A stretch of 64,000 nt of DNA from NCBI RefSeq assembly GCF_007988945.1, contig NZ_BJVC01000005.1, positions 175,078-239,077 of the forward strand, read 5' to 3'. Below, piece after piece: positions 25,924 through 35,178 of this stretch. How positions within the stretch are numbered: the stretch's first letter is position 1; each line of letters starts with the position of its first letter. This stretch comes from Swaminathania salitolerans (GTDB lineage: Bacteria; Pseudomonadota; Alphaproteobacteria; Acetobacterales; Acetobacteraceae). The position numbers were made by a program, and so were the translations under genes. The notes under the pieces were generated by a model, which worked only from the letters and a program-made list of their open reading frames with translations, was not told the DNA's origin and did not search any database.

Positions 25924-26601
25924 ATGGGACACAAAGTCAATCCGATCGGGCTCCGGCTCGGCGTTAACCGCACCTGGGATAGCCGCTGGTACGCCGGCAA
26001 CGACTATTCCCGTCTGCTTCATGAAGACCTGATGCTGCGCGCCTATCTGCGCCGCAAGCTGTCGGGTGCAGGCGTCTCCCGCGTTGTGATCGAGCGTCCG
26101 GCCAAGAAGCCGCGCGTCACGATCTATGCAGCGCGTCCGGGCGTGGTCATCGGCAAGAAGGGCCAGGACATCGATGCGCTGCGCAAGGATCTGAGCCGTC
26201 TGGCGAAGACCGATGTTGCACTGAACATCGTCGAGATCCGCAAGCCCGAAATCGACGCGACCCTGGTCGCCGAGAATATCGCGCAGCAGCTCGAGCGTCG
26301 TGTGGCTTTCCGCCGTGCGATGAAGCGTGCGGTCCAGTCCGCCATGCGTCTGGGTGCACAGGGCATTCGTATCAACTGCTCCGGTCGTCTCGGTGGTGCG
26401 GAAATCGCACGCATCGAGTGGTACCGCGAGGGTCGCGTGCCACTTCACACGTTGCGCGCCGACATTGATTACGGTATCGCCACTGCCAAGACGACCTATG
26501 GTACGTGCGGTGTGAAGGTCTGGATCTTCAAGGGTGAAATCCTTGCCCATGATCCGATGGCTCAGGACCGTCGTGCAGCGGAACAAGCGCCGCAGCGCTG
26601 A
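25924..26601 (+). CDS. rpsC: Ribosomal protein S3
   Basis: 225 residues from ATG 25924 ([13 protein letters not shown]). The KH domain has [12 protein letters not shown], and the C-terminal S3 domain has [15 protein letters not shown]. With S4 and S5 it forms the mRNA entry tunnel and helicase. An in-frame extension to 25846 lies inside rplV and is rejected. Confidence 0.98.
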   Translation: MGHKVNPIGLRLGVNRTWDSRWYAGNDYSRLLHEDLMLRAYLRRKLSGAGVSRVVIERPAKKPRVTIYAARPGVVIGKKGQDIDALRKDLSRLAKTDVALNIVEIRKPEIDATLVAENIAQQLERRVAFRRAMKRAVQSAMRLGAQGIRINCSGRLGGAEIARIEWYREGRVPLHTLRADIDYGIATAKTTYGTCGVKVWIFKGEILAHDPMAQDRRAAEQAPQR

Positions 26602-26648
26602 GCAGTAGATTAGGACAAGCGCCGCGAGGCGCATGAGGATACGACACC

Positions 26649-27065
26649 ATGCTTTCCCCGAAGCGGACTAAGTTTCGCAAGGCCCACAAGGGCCGCATTC
26701 ACGGGTTGGCCAAGGGCGGAACGACGTTGAATTTCGGCGCGTTCGGCCTCAAGGCTCTCGAACCCGAACGTATCACGGCACGCCAGATCGAGGCTTCCCG
26801 TCGCGCCATCACGCGCGCCATGAAGCGCGCCGGTCGCGTATGGATCCGGATTTTCCCGGACCTGCCGGTTTCCACCAAGCCTGCCGAAGTCCGCATGGGC
26901 TCCGGCAAGGGCTCGCCCGAATTCTGGGTGGCGCGTGTGAAGCCCGGTCGCGTGCTTTTTGAAATCGAAGGCGTGCCGCCCGAGGTGGCGCGCGAGGCAC
27001 TGGCTCTTGGTGCGGCGAAGCTGCCGATCAAGACCAAGTTCATCACCCGGATCGGGGAGGCTTGA
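26649..27065 (+). CDS. rplP: Ribosomal protein L16
   Basis: 138 residues. It organises the A-site side of the 50S subunit. The family segments FRKAHKGR and [19 protein letters not shown] are present, the latter covering the Arg hydroxylated by YcfD/RoxA in other bacteria. GAGGAT precedes the ATG by 9 bases. The stop is adjacent to the rpmC start. Confidence 0.98.
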
Positions 27066-27067
27066 TC

Positions 27068-27301
27068 ATGGCAGACGCTTACAAGGTTGCCGATCTGCGC
27101 GCCAAATCCGCCGATGAACTCGATGCCCTTCTTCTGGATCTGAAGCGTGAGCAGCTGAACCTCCGGTTCCAGGCTGCAACGGGACAGACCGAGGGAGTCG
27201 GACGTGTTCGCGTTCTCCGTCGTGCGATTGCTCGCATCAAGACGGTGGCGCATCAATCGAAGAACAAGGCGGGCGCAAAAACGTCCGCCGCAGAGTCCTG
27301 A
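27068..27301 (+). CDS. rpmC: Ribosomal protein L29
   Basis: 77 residues from ATG 27068 ([13 protein letters not shown]). GGGGAGG lies 8 bases upstream. A TTG at 27062 overlapping the rplP stop is in frame but not needed. The helical hairpin with [18 protein letters not shown] is typical. It sits at the tunnel exit near L23. The C-terminal tail is Lys/Ala-rich. Confidence 0.95.
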   Translation: MADAYKVADLRAKSADELDALLLDLKREQLNLRFQAATGQTEGVGRVRVLRRAIARIKTVAHQSKNKAGAKTSAAES

Positions 27302-27314
27302 GAGGAGACGGACG

Positions 27315-27599
27315 ATGCCAAGGCGCGTCCTGACAGGGCGAGTGACGAGCGACAAGATGGACAAGACGGTTACCGTCCTTGTCGATCGTCGTATCATGCA
27401 CCCGCTCTATAAGAAGTTCATTCGTCGTTCCAAGAAGTATGCGGCGCATGACGAGCTGAACGAGTGCAAGATCGGAGACACGGTGCGCATCGAGGAATGC
27501 GCGCCGATTTCCAAGCGCAAGACCTGGACCGTGGTCACCCGCAATGGCGCCGCCCTCGAGGCAGCTCCGGCGGCTCCCGTCCAGGCGTCAGCGTCGTAA
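27315..27599 (+). CDS. rpsQ: Ribosomal protein S17
   Basis: 94 residues from ATG 27315 behind GAGGAG. The OB-fold protein starts [18 protein letters not shown] and includes the signature [18 protein letters not shown] low-complexity Ala/Pro tail (about 80-94) extends past the usual end. It binds 16S helix 11 early in assembly and is the last gene of the S10 cluster. Confidence 0.96.
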   Translation: MPRRVLTGRVTSDKMDKTVTVLVDRRIMHPLYKKFIRRSKKYAAHDELNECKIGDTVRIEECAPISKRKTWTVVTRNGAALEAAPAAPVQASAS

Positions 27600-27613
27600 G
27601 AGGGGACTGAGAA

Positions 27614-27982
27614 ATGATCCATCCCGAGACCAATCTCGACGTGGCCGACAATTCCGGCGCGCGTCAGGTGCAGTGCATCAAGGTGCTGGGCGGTTCCAAG
27701 CGGAAGACCGCCTCGGTCGGCGACGTGATCGTCGTGTCCGTCAAGGAAGCGATTCCCCGCGGCAAGGTGAAGAAGGGTGACGTGCATCAGGCCGTCATCG
27801 TTCGCACGTCCTATCCCGTCCGTCGCGCTGACGGCAGCGCCATCCGCTTCGACAAGAATGCCGCTGTGCTGATCAACAAGTCGATGGAGCCCATCGGCAC
27901 CCGTATCTTTGGCCCGGTGGTCCGCGAACTGCGTGCGCGCAAGTTCATGAAGATCATCTCCCTGGCTCCGGAGGTGCTATAA
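27614..27982 (+). CDS. rplN: Ribosomal protein L14
   Basis: 122 residues, exactly the family length, beginning [17 protein letters not shown] and ending [11 protein letters not shown]. It forms inter-subunit bridges and is the docking point for RsfS. First gene of the spc cluster, only 14 bp after rpsQ, so S10 and spc look like one transcription unit. Its stop overlaps rplX by one base. Confidence 0.98.
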   Translation: MIHPETNLDVADNSGARQVQCIKVLGGSKRKTASVGDVIVVSVKEAIPRGKVKKGDVHQAVIVRTSYPVRRADGSAIRFDKNAAVLINKSMEPIGTRIFGPVVRELRARKFMKIISLAPEVL

Positions 27983-28302
27983 TGGCTGCTCGTATCAAGA
28001 AGGGTGACCAGGTTCTGGTCCTTTCCGGCGCATCGCGCGGCACGCGTGGCGAGGTTCTCGCCGTTCTGCCCAAGGTCGAAAAGGCGATCGTGCGCGGCGT
28101 TGCCGTCGCAAAGCGTCACCAGAAGCCGACCCGCATGAACCAGGAAGGCGGCATCGTCTCCAAGGAAATGCCGGTTCATATCTCCAACCTGAAGCTCGTC
28201 GATCCTAAGAGCGGCAAGCCGACCCGTGTCGGTTTCCGTCAGCTCGAGGACGGCCGCAAGGTCCGTGTCGCCAAGGTGACCGGCGAAGTGATCGAAGGCT
28301 AA
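27982..28302 (+). CDS. rplX: Ribosomal protein L24
   Basis: 106 residues with an N-terminal KOW motif ([20 protein letters not shown]). It initiates 50S assembly by binding the 5' region of 23S rRNA. ATG 27982 shares its A with the rplN TAA stop. Confidence 0.97.
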   Translation: MAARIKKGDQVLVLSGASRGTRGEVLAVLPKVEKAIVRGVAVAKRHQKPTRMNQEGGIVSKEMPVHISNLKLVDPKSGKPTRVGFRQLEDGRKVRVAKVTGEVIEG

Positions 28303-28311
28303 GGGGCGACC

Positions 28312-28878
28312 ATGAGCGAGACCATTACCCGCATCCAGCCCCGCCTGCAGCAGCGTTATAACGATGTTCTGCGTGACCAGCTGCGCGAGCAGTTTGGCTA
28401 CAAGAACGCGATGCAGGTCCCCAAGCTGGAAAAGATCGTGCTGAACATGGGCGTTGGCGAAGCCGCCGGCGACCAGAAGAAGCTCGATGCCGCCGTTGCC
28501 GAAATGGCTGCCATCTCCGGTCAGAAGCCCGTCAAGACCGTCGCCCGCAAGGCGATCGCCGGGTTCAAGATCCGTGAAGGCCTGCCGATCGGCTGCAAGG
28601 TGACCCTGCGTCGCACGCGTATGTACGAATTCCTCGATCGTCTCGTGACGATCGCGATGCCGCGCATCCGCGACTTCCGCGGTCTGCCCGCCAACAAGGG
28701 CTTTGACGGCCGTGGCAACTTCGCCATGGGCATCAAGGAACAGATCGTGTTCCCGGAAATCGACTACGACAAGATCGACTCCGTACGCGGCATGGACATC
28801 ATCTTCGTCACCACGGCGAAGAGCGATGAAGAGGCAAAAGCGCTCCTCAAGGCGTTCGATCTGCCCTTCACTGCCTGA
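28312..28878 (+). CDS. rplE: Ribosomal protein L5
   Basis: 188 residues. It binds 5S rRNA with L18 and contacts P-site tRNA. The conserved [13 protein letters not shown] segment and the C-terminal [18 protein letters not shown] are present. It is about 10 residues longer at the N-terminus than E. coli L5. It is followed by a 115-bp gap with a hairpin, the largest break inside the spc cluster. Confidence 0.97.
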   Translation: MSETITRIQPRLQQRYNDVLRDQLREQFGYKNAMQVPKLEKIVLNMGVGEAAGDQKKLDAAVAEMAAISGQKPVKTVARKAIAGFKIREGLPIGCKVTLRRTRMYEFLDRLVTIAMPRIRDFRGLPANKGFDGRGNFAMGIKEQIVFPEIDYDKIDSVRGMDIIFVTTAKSDEEAKALLKAFDLPFTA

Positions 28879-28889
28879 TTTATCGGGTT

Positions 28890-28934
28890 GAGCCGGGTTT
28901 TTTCCTTTTCAAAGGGAGCCCGGCTCCCTATATA
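28890..28934 (+). other. Hairpin and possible promoter between rplE and rpsN
   Basis: GAGCCGGG (28890-28897) and CCCGGCTC (28919-28926) pair across a T-rich interior that can itself fold. No T-run follows the stem. TTTTCA (28906-28911), a 17-bp spacer and TATATA (28929-28934) make a weak internal promoter candidate. Both readings are tentative. Confidence 0.35.
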
Positions 28935-28993
28935 CACACGCTGTTTGGAAAACCGTTGGGATTGGCCCGACAGGTTCCGGGAGAAGATTTAGC

Positions 28994-29299
28994 ATGGCAA
29001 AAATCTCCGCCGTGAACCGCAACGCCAAGCGCGCCTATATGGCGCAGCGCGACAAGGCGAAGCGGACCGCGTTGAAAGATATCATCAAGGACCGGAGCCT
29101 TCCGGTAGAGGAGCGTTTCGACGCAACCCTGAAGCTGGCAGAAATGCCGCGCAACGGGTCGCGCGTTCGTTTCCGTCTGCGTTGCAAGGTTTCGGGACGT
29201 CCCCGCGCGAACTATCGCAAGTTCGAGCTGAGCCGTATCGCGCTGCGCGACCTGGCCTCCACCGGCCAGATCCCCGGTATGGTCAAGTCGAGCTGGTAA
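28994..29299 (+). CDS. rpsN: Ribosomal protein S14 (zinc-free type)
   Basis: 101 residues. The long form without the CXXC zinc pairs: only one Cys (in RLRCKVSGRP). The S14 signature GRPRANYRKFELSRI is complete. A 30S head protein near S3 and S10. Its 115-bp upstream gap has a hairpin and AT-rich stretch that may give it separate control. Confidence 0.97.
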   Translation: MAKISAVNRNAKRAYMAQRDKAKRTALKDIIKDRSLPVEERFDATLKLAEMPRNGSRVRFRLRCKVSGRPRANYRKFELSRIALRDLASTGQIPGMVKSSW

Positions 29300-29310
29300 G
29301 GTAGAAGCGA

Positions 29311-29709
29311 ATGTCCCTGTCCGATCCGTTGGGTGATATGCTCACCCGCATTCGCAATGCCCAGCGTGCACGTCACGCGGCTTGCATCGCACCGGCTTCG
29401 AAGCTGCGTGCGAACGTTCTGGAAGCGCTTCGTCGCGAAGGCTATATCCGTGGCTACACCACGGAAGAGCTGCGCGCCGGCGTCTCCCAGCTGCGCATCG
29501 AGCTGAAATATGCCGACGGCCAGCCCGTGATCAAGGAAATCCACCGCGTGTCCAAGCCGGGCCGTCGCGTGTATTCCAAGATCAAGGAGCTGCCGCGGGT
29601 TTATGCCGGTCTCGGCGTGTCGATCCTGTCCACCCCGCGCGGTATCCTTTCGGATATCGAGGCTCGCGCCGCGAATGTCGGTGGCGAAGTCCTCTGCCGC
29701 GTCTTCTAA
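29311..29709 (+). CDS. rpsH: Ribosomal protein S8
   Basis: 132 residues. It is the 16S central-domain binder and, in enterobacteria, the translational repressor of the spc operon at rplE. The N-terminal [14 protein letters not shown] and C-terminal [14 protein letters not shown] motifs are present. No clear copy of the S8 target could be assigned by eye in the rplX-rplE gap. Confidence 0.98.
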   Translation: MSLSDPLGDMLTRIRNAQRARHAACIAPASKLRANVLEALRREGYIRGYTTEELRAGVSQLRIELKYADGQPVIKEIHRVSKPGRRVYSKIKELPRVYAGLGVSILSTPRGILSDIEARAANVGGEVLCRVF

Positions 29710-29719
29710 GGAGGATCCC

Positions 29720-30256
29720 ATGTCACGAGTAGGCAAGTATCCTGTCGCCATCCCGTCGGGTGTGGAAATCTCCATCGCCAACGGCTCTCTCACGGCCAAG
29801 GGCAAGCGCGGCTCGCTGAGCATGCCGCTCTCGCGTTTCGTGGAAGCCAAGGTCGAGGATGGCAAGGTTTCTGTCCGTCCCCTCGGCAACCGCTCGCGCG
29901 AGACCTGGACGATGTGGGGCACGACCCGCGCCATCGTCGCGAATCTCGTCAAGGGTGTCTCCGAAGGCTTCACCAAGACTCTCGAGATCACCGGCACCGG
30001 TTTCCGCGCCAGTATCCAAGGATCGAATCTGGTGATGAATCTTGGGTATTCCCATGATGTCGTCTATCCGATTCCCGCTGACGTGAAGATCACGACGCCT
30101 CGTCCCACGGCCATCACGGTCGAAGGGAACGACAAGCAGCGCGTGGGTCAGGTCGCTCTCGATATCCGCAGCTTCCGCAAGCCGGAACCCTACAAGGGCA
30201 AGGGCGTGCGTTACGAGACCGAAGTTCTCCGTCGTAAGGAAGGCAAGAAGAAATAA
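29720..30256 (+). CDS. rplF: Ribosomal protein L6
   Basis: 178 residues from ATG 29720, behind AAGGAGG (an almost perfect ribosome-binding site). Two repeated L6 domains are present; the second carries the signature [14 protein letters not shown]. It binds near the sarcin-ricin loop. Its stop shares a base with the rplR start. Confidence 0.98.
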   Translation: MSRVGKYPVAIPSGVEISIANGSLTAKGKRGSLSMPLSRFVEAKVEDGKVSVRPLGNRSRETWTMWGTTRAIVANLVKGVSEGFTKTLEITGTGFRASIQGSNLVMNLGYSHDVVYPIPADVKITTPRPTAITVEGNDKQRVGQVALDIRSFRKPEPYKGKGVRYETEVLRRKEGKKK

Positions 30257-30618
30257 TGGCTACGCAGCATGGATTGCAGGAACGGCGCCGTCAGCGGCTT
30301 CGCTTCCAGCTTCGCCGCAAGAGCGGTGGCCGGCCGCGTCTGTCGGTCTTCCGTTCTGGCAAGAACATCTACGCCCAGGTGATCGACGATGCGCAGGGTC
30401 GTACCCTTGCAAGCGCGTCGACTCTCGAAAAGGCTCTGCGCGATGTCGGCAAGACCGGCGCGAATGTCGAGGCGGCTTCCGTTGTCGGCAAGCTGGTCGC
30501 GGAGCGCGCCGTTGCCGCCGGTGTGAAGGCTGTCGTCTTCGATCGCGGTGCCTATCTCTATCATGGCCGCGTCAAGGCGCTGGCCGAAGCTGCCCGCGAG
30601 GGCGGCCTTTCGTTCTAA
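30256..30618 (+). CDS. rplR: Ribosomal protein L18
   Basis: 120 residues. It binds 5S rRNA with L5 and has the basic N-terminus [20 protein letters not shown], followed by [17 protein letters not shown]. One-base overlap with rplF indicates coupling. Confidence 0.98.
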   Translation: MATQHGLQERRRQRLRFQLRRKSGGRPRLSVFRSGKNIYAQVIDDAQGRTLASASTLEKALRDVGKTGANVEAASVVGKLVAERAVAAGVKAVVFDRGAYLYHGRVKALAEAAREGGLSF

Positions 30619-30631
30619 GGAAGGATCACAC

Positions 30632-31213
30632 ATGGCACGTGAGCCAAGAGAAGGCGGCCGTGGTGGTCGCGAGCGGGAACGCGAAGGCGACGATCTGGTC
30701 GACAAGCTGGTAACGATCAACCGCGTTGCCAAGGTGGTCAAGGGTGGACGTCGTTTCGCCTTTGCTGCCCTGGTTGTGGTTGGCGACCAGAAGGGTCGCG
30801 TCGGTTACGGCGCGGGCAAGGCCCGGGAAGTCCCCGAAGCGATCCGCAAGGCGACGGAGCGCGCAAAGCGCACCATGATCCGCGTTCCGATGAAGGAAGG
30901 TCGCACGCTTCATCACGATTCCTACGGGCATTTCGGTGCCGGCAAGGTCGTGGTCCGTGCAGCCGAAGCCGGTACGGGTATCATCGCTGGTGGCCCGATG
31001 CGCGCGGTTTTCGAATCGCTGGGCGTCAATGACGTGGTTGCGAAGTCCCTCGGGACCCGTAACCCGCACAACATGGTGAAGGCGACATTCGCCGCGCTCG
31101 AGCGCTGCAGCAGCCCCCGCGCTGTCGCGAGCCGTCGTGGCAAGAAGGCGTCCGAACTGTTCGCCAAGCGCGATGTCGCCTCTGAAGAGGCAGCGGAGGC
31201 GGTCAATGGCTGA
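30632..31213 (+). CDS. rpsE: Ribosomal protein S5
   Basis: 193 residues from ATG 30632 behind AAGGA. It carries a charged Arg/Glu/Gly N-terminal extension of about 25 residues before the dsRBD-like domain ([20 protein letters not shown]). S5 shapes the mRNA entry site and fidelity; the loop bearing spectinomycin-resistance sites looks wild type. The last 8 bases overlap rpmD. Confidence 0.97.
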   Translation: MAREPREGGRGGREREREGDDLVDKLVTINRVAKVVKGGRRFAFAALVVVGDQKGRVGYGAGKAREVPEAIRKATERAKRTMIRVPMKEGRTLHHDSYGHFGAGKVVVRAAEAGTGIIAGGPMRAVFESLGVNDVVAKSLGTRNPHNMVKATFAALERCSSPRAVASRRGKKASELFAKRDVASEEAAEAVNG

Positions 31214-31391
31214 GAACAAGACTGTTCGCGTCAAGCAGATCGCGTCGGCTATCGGGCGCAAGCCCGGCCAGGCGGAGACCCTGATCGGTCTCGGCCTGCG
31301 CGGCATCGGCACCGTGCGCGAGCTGGAGGACACCCCTTCGGTTCGTGGCATGATCCGCAAGGTTGCCCACCTCATCCAGGTGGAGGGTTGA
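31206..31391 (+). CDS. rpmD: Ribosomal protein L30
   Basis: 61 residues from ATG 31206, overlapping the rpsE stop. It contains the conserved [16 protein letters not shown] and [16 protein letters not shown] segments. It is a small 50S protein near the 5S rRNA. rplO starts one base after its stop. Confidence 0.96.
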   Translation: MAENKTVRVKQIASAIGRKPGQAETLIGLGLRGIGTVRELEDTPSVRGMIRKVAHLIQVEG

Positions 31392-31392
31392 T

Positions 31393-31878
31393 ATGAACCT
31401 CAATGAACTGCGCGATAATGCCGGTGCGCGTTATCGCAAGAAGCGCCTTGGCCGCGGTATCGGCTCGGGCAAGGGCAAGACCTCCGGTCGCGGCGTCAAG
31501 GGTCAGAAGGCCCGTGAAGGCGTCTCGCTCAATGGCTTCGAGGGTGGTCAGCTTCCGCTGTACCGTCGTATGCCGAAGCGCGGATTCAAGAACATCTTCC
31601 GCAAGGAATTTGCTCCCGTGAATCTCGGTGCGATCGATCGTGCTCTTGCCGACGGCAAGCTGCAGGCTGACGCGGTCGTGACCGAAGAAGCGCTTCGTGC
31701 GGCAGGGCTGGTCGGTACCGGCAAATATGCCGGTGTGCGCCTTCTGGCCAAGGGTGAAATCACCCGTGCTGTCACGGTCGAGGTTGCCGGAGCTTCGGCT
31801 TCTGCAATCGCTGCGGTCGAGAAGGCCGGTGGCTCCGTCAAGGTTGCCGCCAAGGCTGAAGCTCCGGCCGAAGCTTGA
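31393..31878 (+). CDS. rplO: Ribosomal protein L15
   Basis: 161 residues from ATG 31393, behind GGAGGG. A Gly/Lys/Arg-rich N-terminal half ([17 protein letters not shown]) threads into 23S rRNA, and a globular C-terminus follows. The Ala-rich tail is slightly longer than in E. coli. An intrinsic terminator begins 57 bp after its stop, before secY. Confidence 0.97.
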   Translation: MNLNELRDNAGARYRKKRLGRGIGSGKGKTSGRGVKGQKAREGVSLNGFEGGQLPLYRRMPKRGFKNIFRKEFAPVNLGAIDRALADGKLQADAVVTEEALRAAGLVGTGKYAGVRLLAKGEITRAVTVEVAGASASAIAAVEKAGGSVKVAAKAEAPAEA

Positions 31879-31934
31879 TCGCCCGTTCCGAACGTCATGC
31901 ACCTTTGCGTGCGTGACGATAGACGGTAATCCAG

Positions 31935-31968
31935 AACAGCGTCCCGCGCCTGCGGCGACGCTGTTTTT
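31935..31968 (+). terminator. Intrinsic terminator immediately before secY
   Basis: AACAGCGTC (31935-31943) and GACGCTGTT (31957-31965) form a 9-bp stem, with a partly paired GC-rich loop, ending in a run of five T (31964-31968). It ends 18 bases before the secY ATG and abuts its ribosome-binding site (GAAAGGA). It is a textbook terminator inside the spc operon. Confidence 0.75.
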
Positions 31969-31985
31969 GTTGAAAGGACCGGTGG

Positions 31986-33362
31986 ATGGCCTCCGCAGCT
32001 GAGCAGCTTGCCGCCAATCTCAATATGAGTTCGTTCGCCAAGGCGACCGAGCTTAAAAAGCGCATCTGGTTCACGCTGGGCGCGCTCATCATCTATCGCC
32101 TCGGAACCTATATTCCGGTGCCCGGTGTCGATGCCACGGTCATGGGGCAGCTTCTGGCCCAGAACCAGGGTGGCATCATCGGCATGTTCGACATGTTCAC
32201 CGGTGGTGCGCTCGGTCGTATGACCGTCTTCGCACTCAACATCATGCCCTATATCAGCGCCTCGATCATCGTGCAGCTGCTCTCGACGGCGTTGCCTTCG
32301 CTCGAGGCGCTCAAGAAGGAAGGGGATCAGGGACGCAAGAAACTCAATGCCTATACGCGTTACCTGACGGTCCTGATCGCGCTGTTCCAGGCCTATGGCA
32401 TCGCCATGGGACTCGAGAACATCACGAGTCATGGCGCCTCCGCGGTGGTGAATCCCGGGCCGTTCTTCATCCTGTCCTGCGTGGTCACGCTGGTCGGTGG
32501 GACGATGTTCCTGATGTGGCTCGGCGAGCAGATCACCTCGCGTGGCGTCGGAAACGGGATTTCGCTCATCATTTTCGCGGGCATTGTCGCCAATCTCCCC
32601 CATGCGCTCGCGAGCCTGTTCCAGCTCGGCTATACGGGGGCGCTCTCGCCGTTCTTCGTGCTGCTCTTCCTCGTCCTTGCGGCAGCGACCATCGCCTTCA
32701 TCGTGTTCATGGAGCAGGCGCAGCGCCGTGTGGTGATCCAGTATCCCAAGCGACAGGTCGGAAGCCGCATGTTCGGTGGCGACTCCACCCATATGCCGCT
32801 CAAGGTGAATACAGCCGGTGTAATCCCGCCGATCTTCGCCTCTTCGGTTCTGCTGATTCCGGTCACGATCTCGGGCTTCATGAATGGCAAGGGCATGCCG
32901 GGCTGGCTCAGCACGCTCGGTCAGGAGTTCGGCCAGGGGCAGCCGCTCTACATGCTGTTCTATGCGGCGATGATCCTCTTCTTCTCGTATTTCTATGCAG
33001 CCGTCACATTCAATCCTGAGGAAACGGCGGAGAACCTGCGCAAGCAGGGCGGCTTCGTTCCGGGCATCCGGCCGGGGTCGAACACCGCCCGCTATTTCGA
33101 CAGGATCCTGTCCCGGCTCACGACCATCGGCGCGCTGTATCTCGTGGCGGTCTGTCTGCTGCCCCAGATCCTGATCAGCCGGTACAACGTGCCGTTCTAT
33201 TTCGGTGGGACGAGCCTGATCATCATCGTCTCGGTCACGATCGACACGATGACGCAGGTTCAGTCGCATCTGGTCGCGCATCGTTACCAGGGGCTCATCC
33301 GCAAGCAGCGCGGCCGCGGCAACGGACGCCCTGAACAGGGCAGGGGAGGACGGCGTCGATGA
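31986..33362 (+). CDS. secY: Preprotein translocase subunit SecY
   Basis: 458 residues, ten predicted membrane segments, forming the Sec channel with SecE and SecG. The signatures YRLGTYIPVPGVD, GALGRMTVFALNIMPYISAS and GVGNGISLIIF are present, as is the C-terminal cytosolic loop region after NPEETAENLRKQGGF. ATG 31986 follows GAAAGGACCGGTGG. It is separated from rplO by an intrinsic terminator and overlaps adk by ATGA. Confidence 0.98.
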   Translation: MASAAEQLAANLNMSSFAKATELKKRIWFTLGALIIYRLGTYIPVPGVDATVMGQLLAQNQGGIIGMFDMFTGGALGRMTVFALNIMPYISASIIVQLLSTALPSLEALKKEGDQGRKKLNAYTRYLTVLIALFQAYGIAMGLENITSHGASAVVNPGPFFILSCVVTLVGGTMFLMWLGEQITSRGVGNGISLIIFAGIVANLPHALASLFQLGYTGALSPFFVLLFLVLAAATIAFIVFMEQAQRRVVIQYPKRQVGSRMFGGDSTHMPLKVNTAGVIPPIFASSVLLIPVTISGFMNGKGMPGWLSTLGQEFGQGQPLYMLFYAAMILFFSYFYAAVTFNPEETAENLRKQGGFVPGIRPGSNTARYFDRILSRLTTIGALYLVAVCLLPQILISRYNVPFYFGGTSLIIIVSVTIDTMTQVQSHLVAHRYQGLIRKQRGRGNGRPEQGRGGRRR

Positions 33363-33934
33363 ATATCATCCTTCTCGGCCCTCCCGGCGCTGGAAAGGGC
33401 ACCCAGGCCCAGATGCTCGAGCGGGATTTCGGGCTCAAACAGATCTCGACGGGTGACATGCTGCGTGCCGAGATGGCCGCGGGCACCCCGCTCGGTCTGA
33501 ATGTCAGATCGATCGTCGAATCCGGCCAGTTCGTTCCGGATCCGGTGATGATCGCCCTGATCGAGAACCGGACCCTGCAACCCGATTGCGCCGGCGGATT
33601 CATCCTCGACGGGTTCCCCCGCACCGAGAGCCAGGCGGAGGCGCTGGACGCGATGCTTGCGGCACGCGGCAGCAGAATAGATGCCGTTCTTCTGCTCGAG
33701 GTCGATGTCGAGCAGATTGTCGCACGTCTGGCGGAGCGTCGTGCGCCTGACGGGTCGCGTCGCGCCGATGACGAACCGGAGACGGTAAGGCGTCGTATCC
33801 AAGTCTATCGCGATCAGACCGCCCCGATTCTCCCTTATTACGAGAATGCGGGGCGCCTGCGCCGGATCGACGGGATGCAGAGTGTCTCTGCCGTGCACGA
33901 GGCGATCGTCTCGGCGCTCGGACTGGAAAAGTGA
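33359..33934 (+). CDS. adk: Adenylate kinase
   Basis: 191 residues. It converts AMP and ATP to two ADP in the cytosol. The P-loop is GPPGAGKGTQ (7-16), the AMP-binding signature is GFILDGFPRT, and the LID is short (RRAPDGSRRADDEP) without the four-Cys zinc site. Translationally coupled to secY by ATGA, a common spc-operon arrangement. A weak stem with T-rich tail follows. Confidence 0.97.
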   Translation: MNIILLGPPGAGKGTQAQMLERDFGLKQISTGDMLRAEMAAGTPLGLNVRSIVESGQFVPDPVMIALIENRTLQPDCAGGFILDGFPRTESQAEALDAMLAARGSRIDAVLLLEVDVEQIVARLAERRAPDGSRRADDEPETVRRRIQVYRDQTAPILPYYENAGRLRRIDGMQSVSAVHEAIVSALGLEK

Positions 33935-33948
33935 CGGTCGGGCGGCAT

Positions 33949-33964
33949 ATCACGAAAAAGTGAT
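33949..33964 (+). terminator. Weak terminator after adk
   Basis: ATCAC (33949-33953) and GTGAT (33960-33964) with loop GAAAAA, followed by CTGTTTTGTTT. The stem is only 5 bp. It would separate adk from the rpsM promoter just downstream. Confidence 0.35.
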
Positions 33965-33973
33965 CTGTTTTGT

Positions 33974-34001
33974 TTGACTCAAGGGGGGCGCTCGTTATAT
34001 T
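33974..34001 (+). promoter_or_regulatory. Promoter of rpsM-rpsK-rpoA-rplQ
   Basis: TTGACT (33974-33979), a 16-bp spacer and TATATT (33996-34001), followed by the G+C-rich GCGCGCCCTCG. It lies about 160 bp before rpsM in the only large gap of the spc-alpha region. Good match to both boxes. Confidence 0.6.
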
Positions 34002-34159
34002 GCGCGCCCTCGACACAGGTGCTGTCAGACGCGGCAATTGGCCCCTCAGGGGTGCCCGATTCTTCGGCGGATTGAACAGTTTCGATTGAACTGGCCCGAT
34101 ATTCAGGGTCGAAGCAGAAAAGAGAGCCCGGCCTTCCGGCCTGGCAGGGAGTGAGTGGC

Positions 34160-34537
34160 GTGGCGCGTATTGCCGGCGTAAATATTCCGACGAACAAGCG
34201 GGTAGTCATTGCCCTGAGCTACATCTACGGCATCGGTCCGTCGACGGCGAAGGCGATCTGCTCCAAGCTTGAAGTTCCCGATGCGAAGCGAGTCAATGAG
34301 CTGAGCGACGACGAGATCGTGAAGATCCGCGAGCTGATCGACGGCGAATACCGCGTCGAAGGCGATCTTCGCCGCGAGACGGCGATGAACATCAAGCGTC
34401 TGATGGACCTTGGTTGCTATCGCGGTCTGCGTCATCGCCGTGGTCTGCCGGTGCGTGGCCAGCGGACGCACACGAATGCCCGTACCCGCAAGGGCAAGGC
34501 CGTGGCGATTGCCGGCAAGAAGAAGGCGACGCGCTAA
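34160..34537 (+). CDS. rpsM: Ribosomal protein S13
   Basis: 125 residues from GTG 34160, giving the family start [15 protein letters not shown] ends 8 bases upstream. A GTG nine bases earlier is possible but overlaps that site. The signature [19 protein letters not shown] is complete. S13 contacts P-site tRNA and the 50S head bridges. First gene of the alpha operon. Confidence 0.97.
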   Translation: MARIAGVNIPTNKRVVIALSYIYGIGPSTAKAICSKLEVPDAKRVNELSDDEIVKIRELIDGEYRVEGDLRRETAMNIKRLMDLGCYRGLRHRRGLPVRGQRTHTNARTRKGKAVAIAGKKKATR

Positions 34538-34629
34538 GTCGCGCATCTCAAGCGGATCGTGGCGTTTGACGGCCTGGTGGCTGTCTTCCGCCCTCTGCTC
34601 ATTGCAAAGTTTGACAGGACGACCTCATC

Positions 34630-35022
34630 ATGGCCAAGGCCGCAGCTCCGCGTATCCGTAAGAAGGAGCGCAAGAACATCATCTCCGGTGTCGCGCACGT
34701 TCTTTCGACGTTCAACAACACCATGATCACCATCTCCGATGCGCAGGGCAACTCGATTGCCTGGTCGTCGGCTGGCGCGCAGGGCTTCAAGGGCTCGCGC
34801 AAATCCACCCCGTATGCAGCGCAGGTTGCTGCCGAGGATGCAGGCCGCAAGGCGCGCGACCACGGCATGGAAACGCTGGAGATCGAGGTTTCGGGTCCGG
34901 GTTCGGGTCGTGAGAGCGCCCTGCGTGCTCTCCAGGCTGTCGGATTCTCCATCACGTCGATCCGCGACATGACCCCGGTGCCGCATAACGGCTGCCGTCC
35001 GCGCAAGCGTCGTCGCGTCTGA
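34630..35022 (+). CDS. rpsK: Ribosomal protein S11
   Basis: 130 residues. It forms part of the 30S platform. The signature [18 protein letters not shown] and the C-terminal [11 protein letters not shown] are conserved. Starts at ATG 34630 after a 92-bp gap; followed by a 156-bp gap before rpoA. rpsD, often next, is not here. Confidence 0.98.
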   Translation: MAKAAAPRIRKKERKNIISGVAHVLSTFNNTMITISDAQGNSIAWSSAGAQGFKGSRKSTPYAAQVAAEDAGRKARDHGMETLEIEVSGPGSGRESALRALQAVGFSITSIRDMTPVPHNGCRPRKRRRV

Positions 35023-35178
35023 TTGACGCTGGCCCCCCACGGGGCCGGTTGTCCGTCACCACCCGTCCGTAGGTGGCCTGTCTTCCGGGAGAGGCCACCG
35101 GCACGTTCTGACCGCGCTCCGGTGCGGTTGAAGTTCCGTTGGTCCCCAGCGGGACAAGTTGTTTGAAAGGCCACGACA

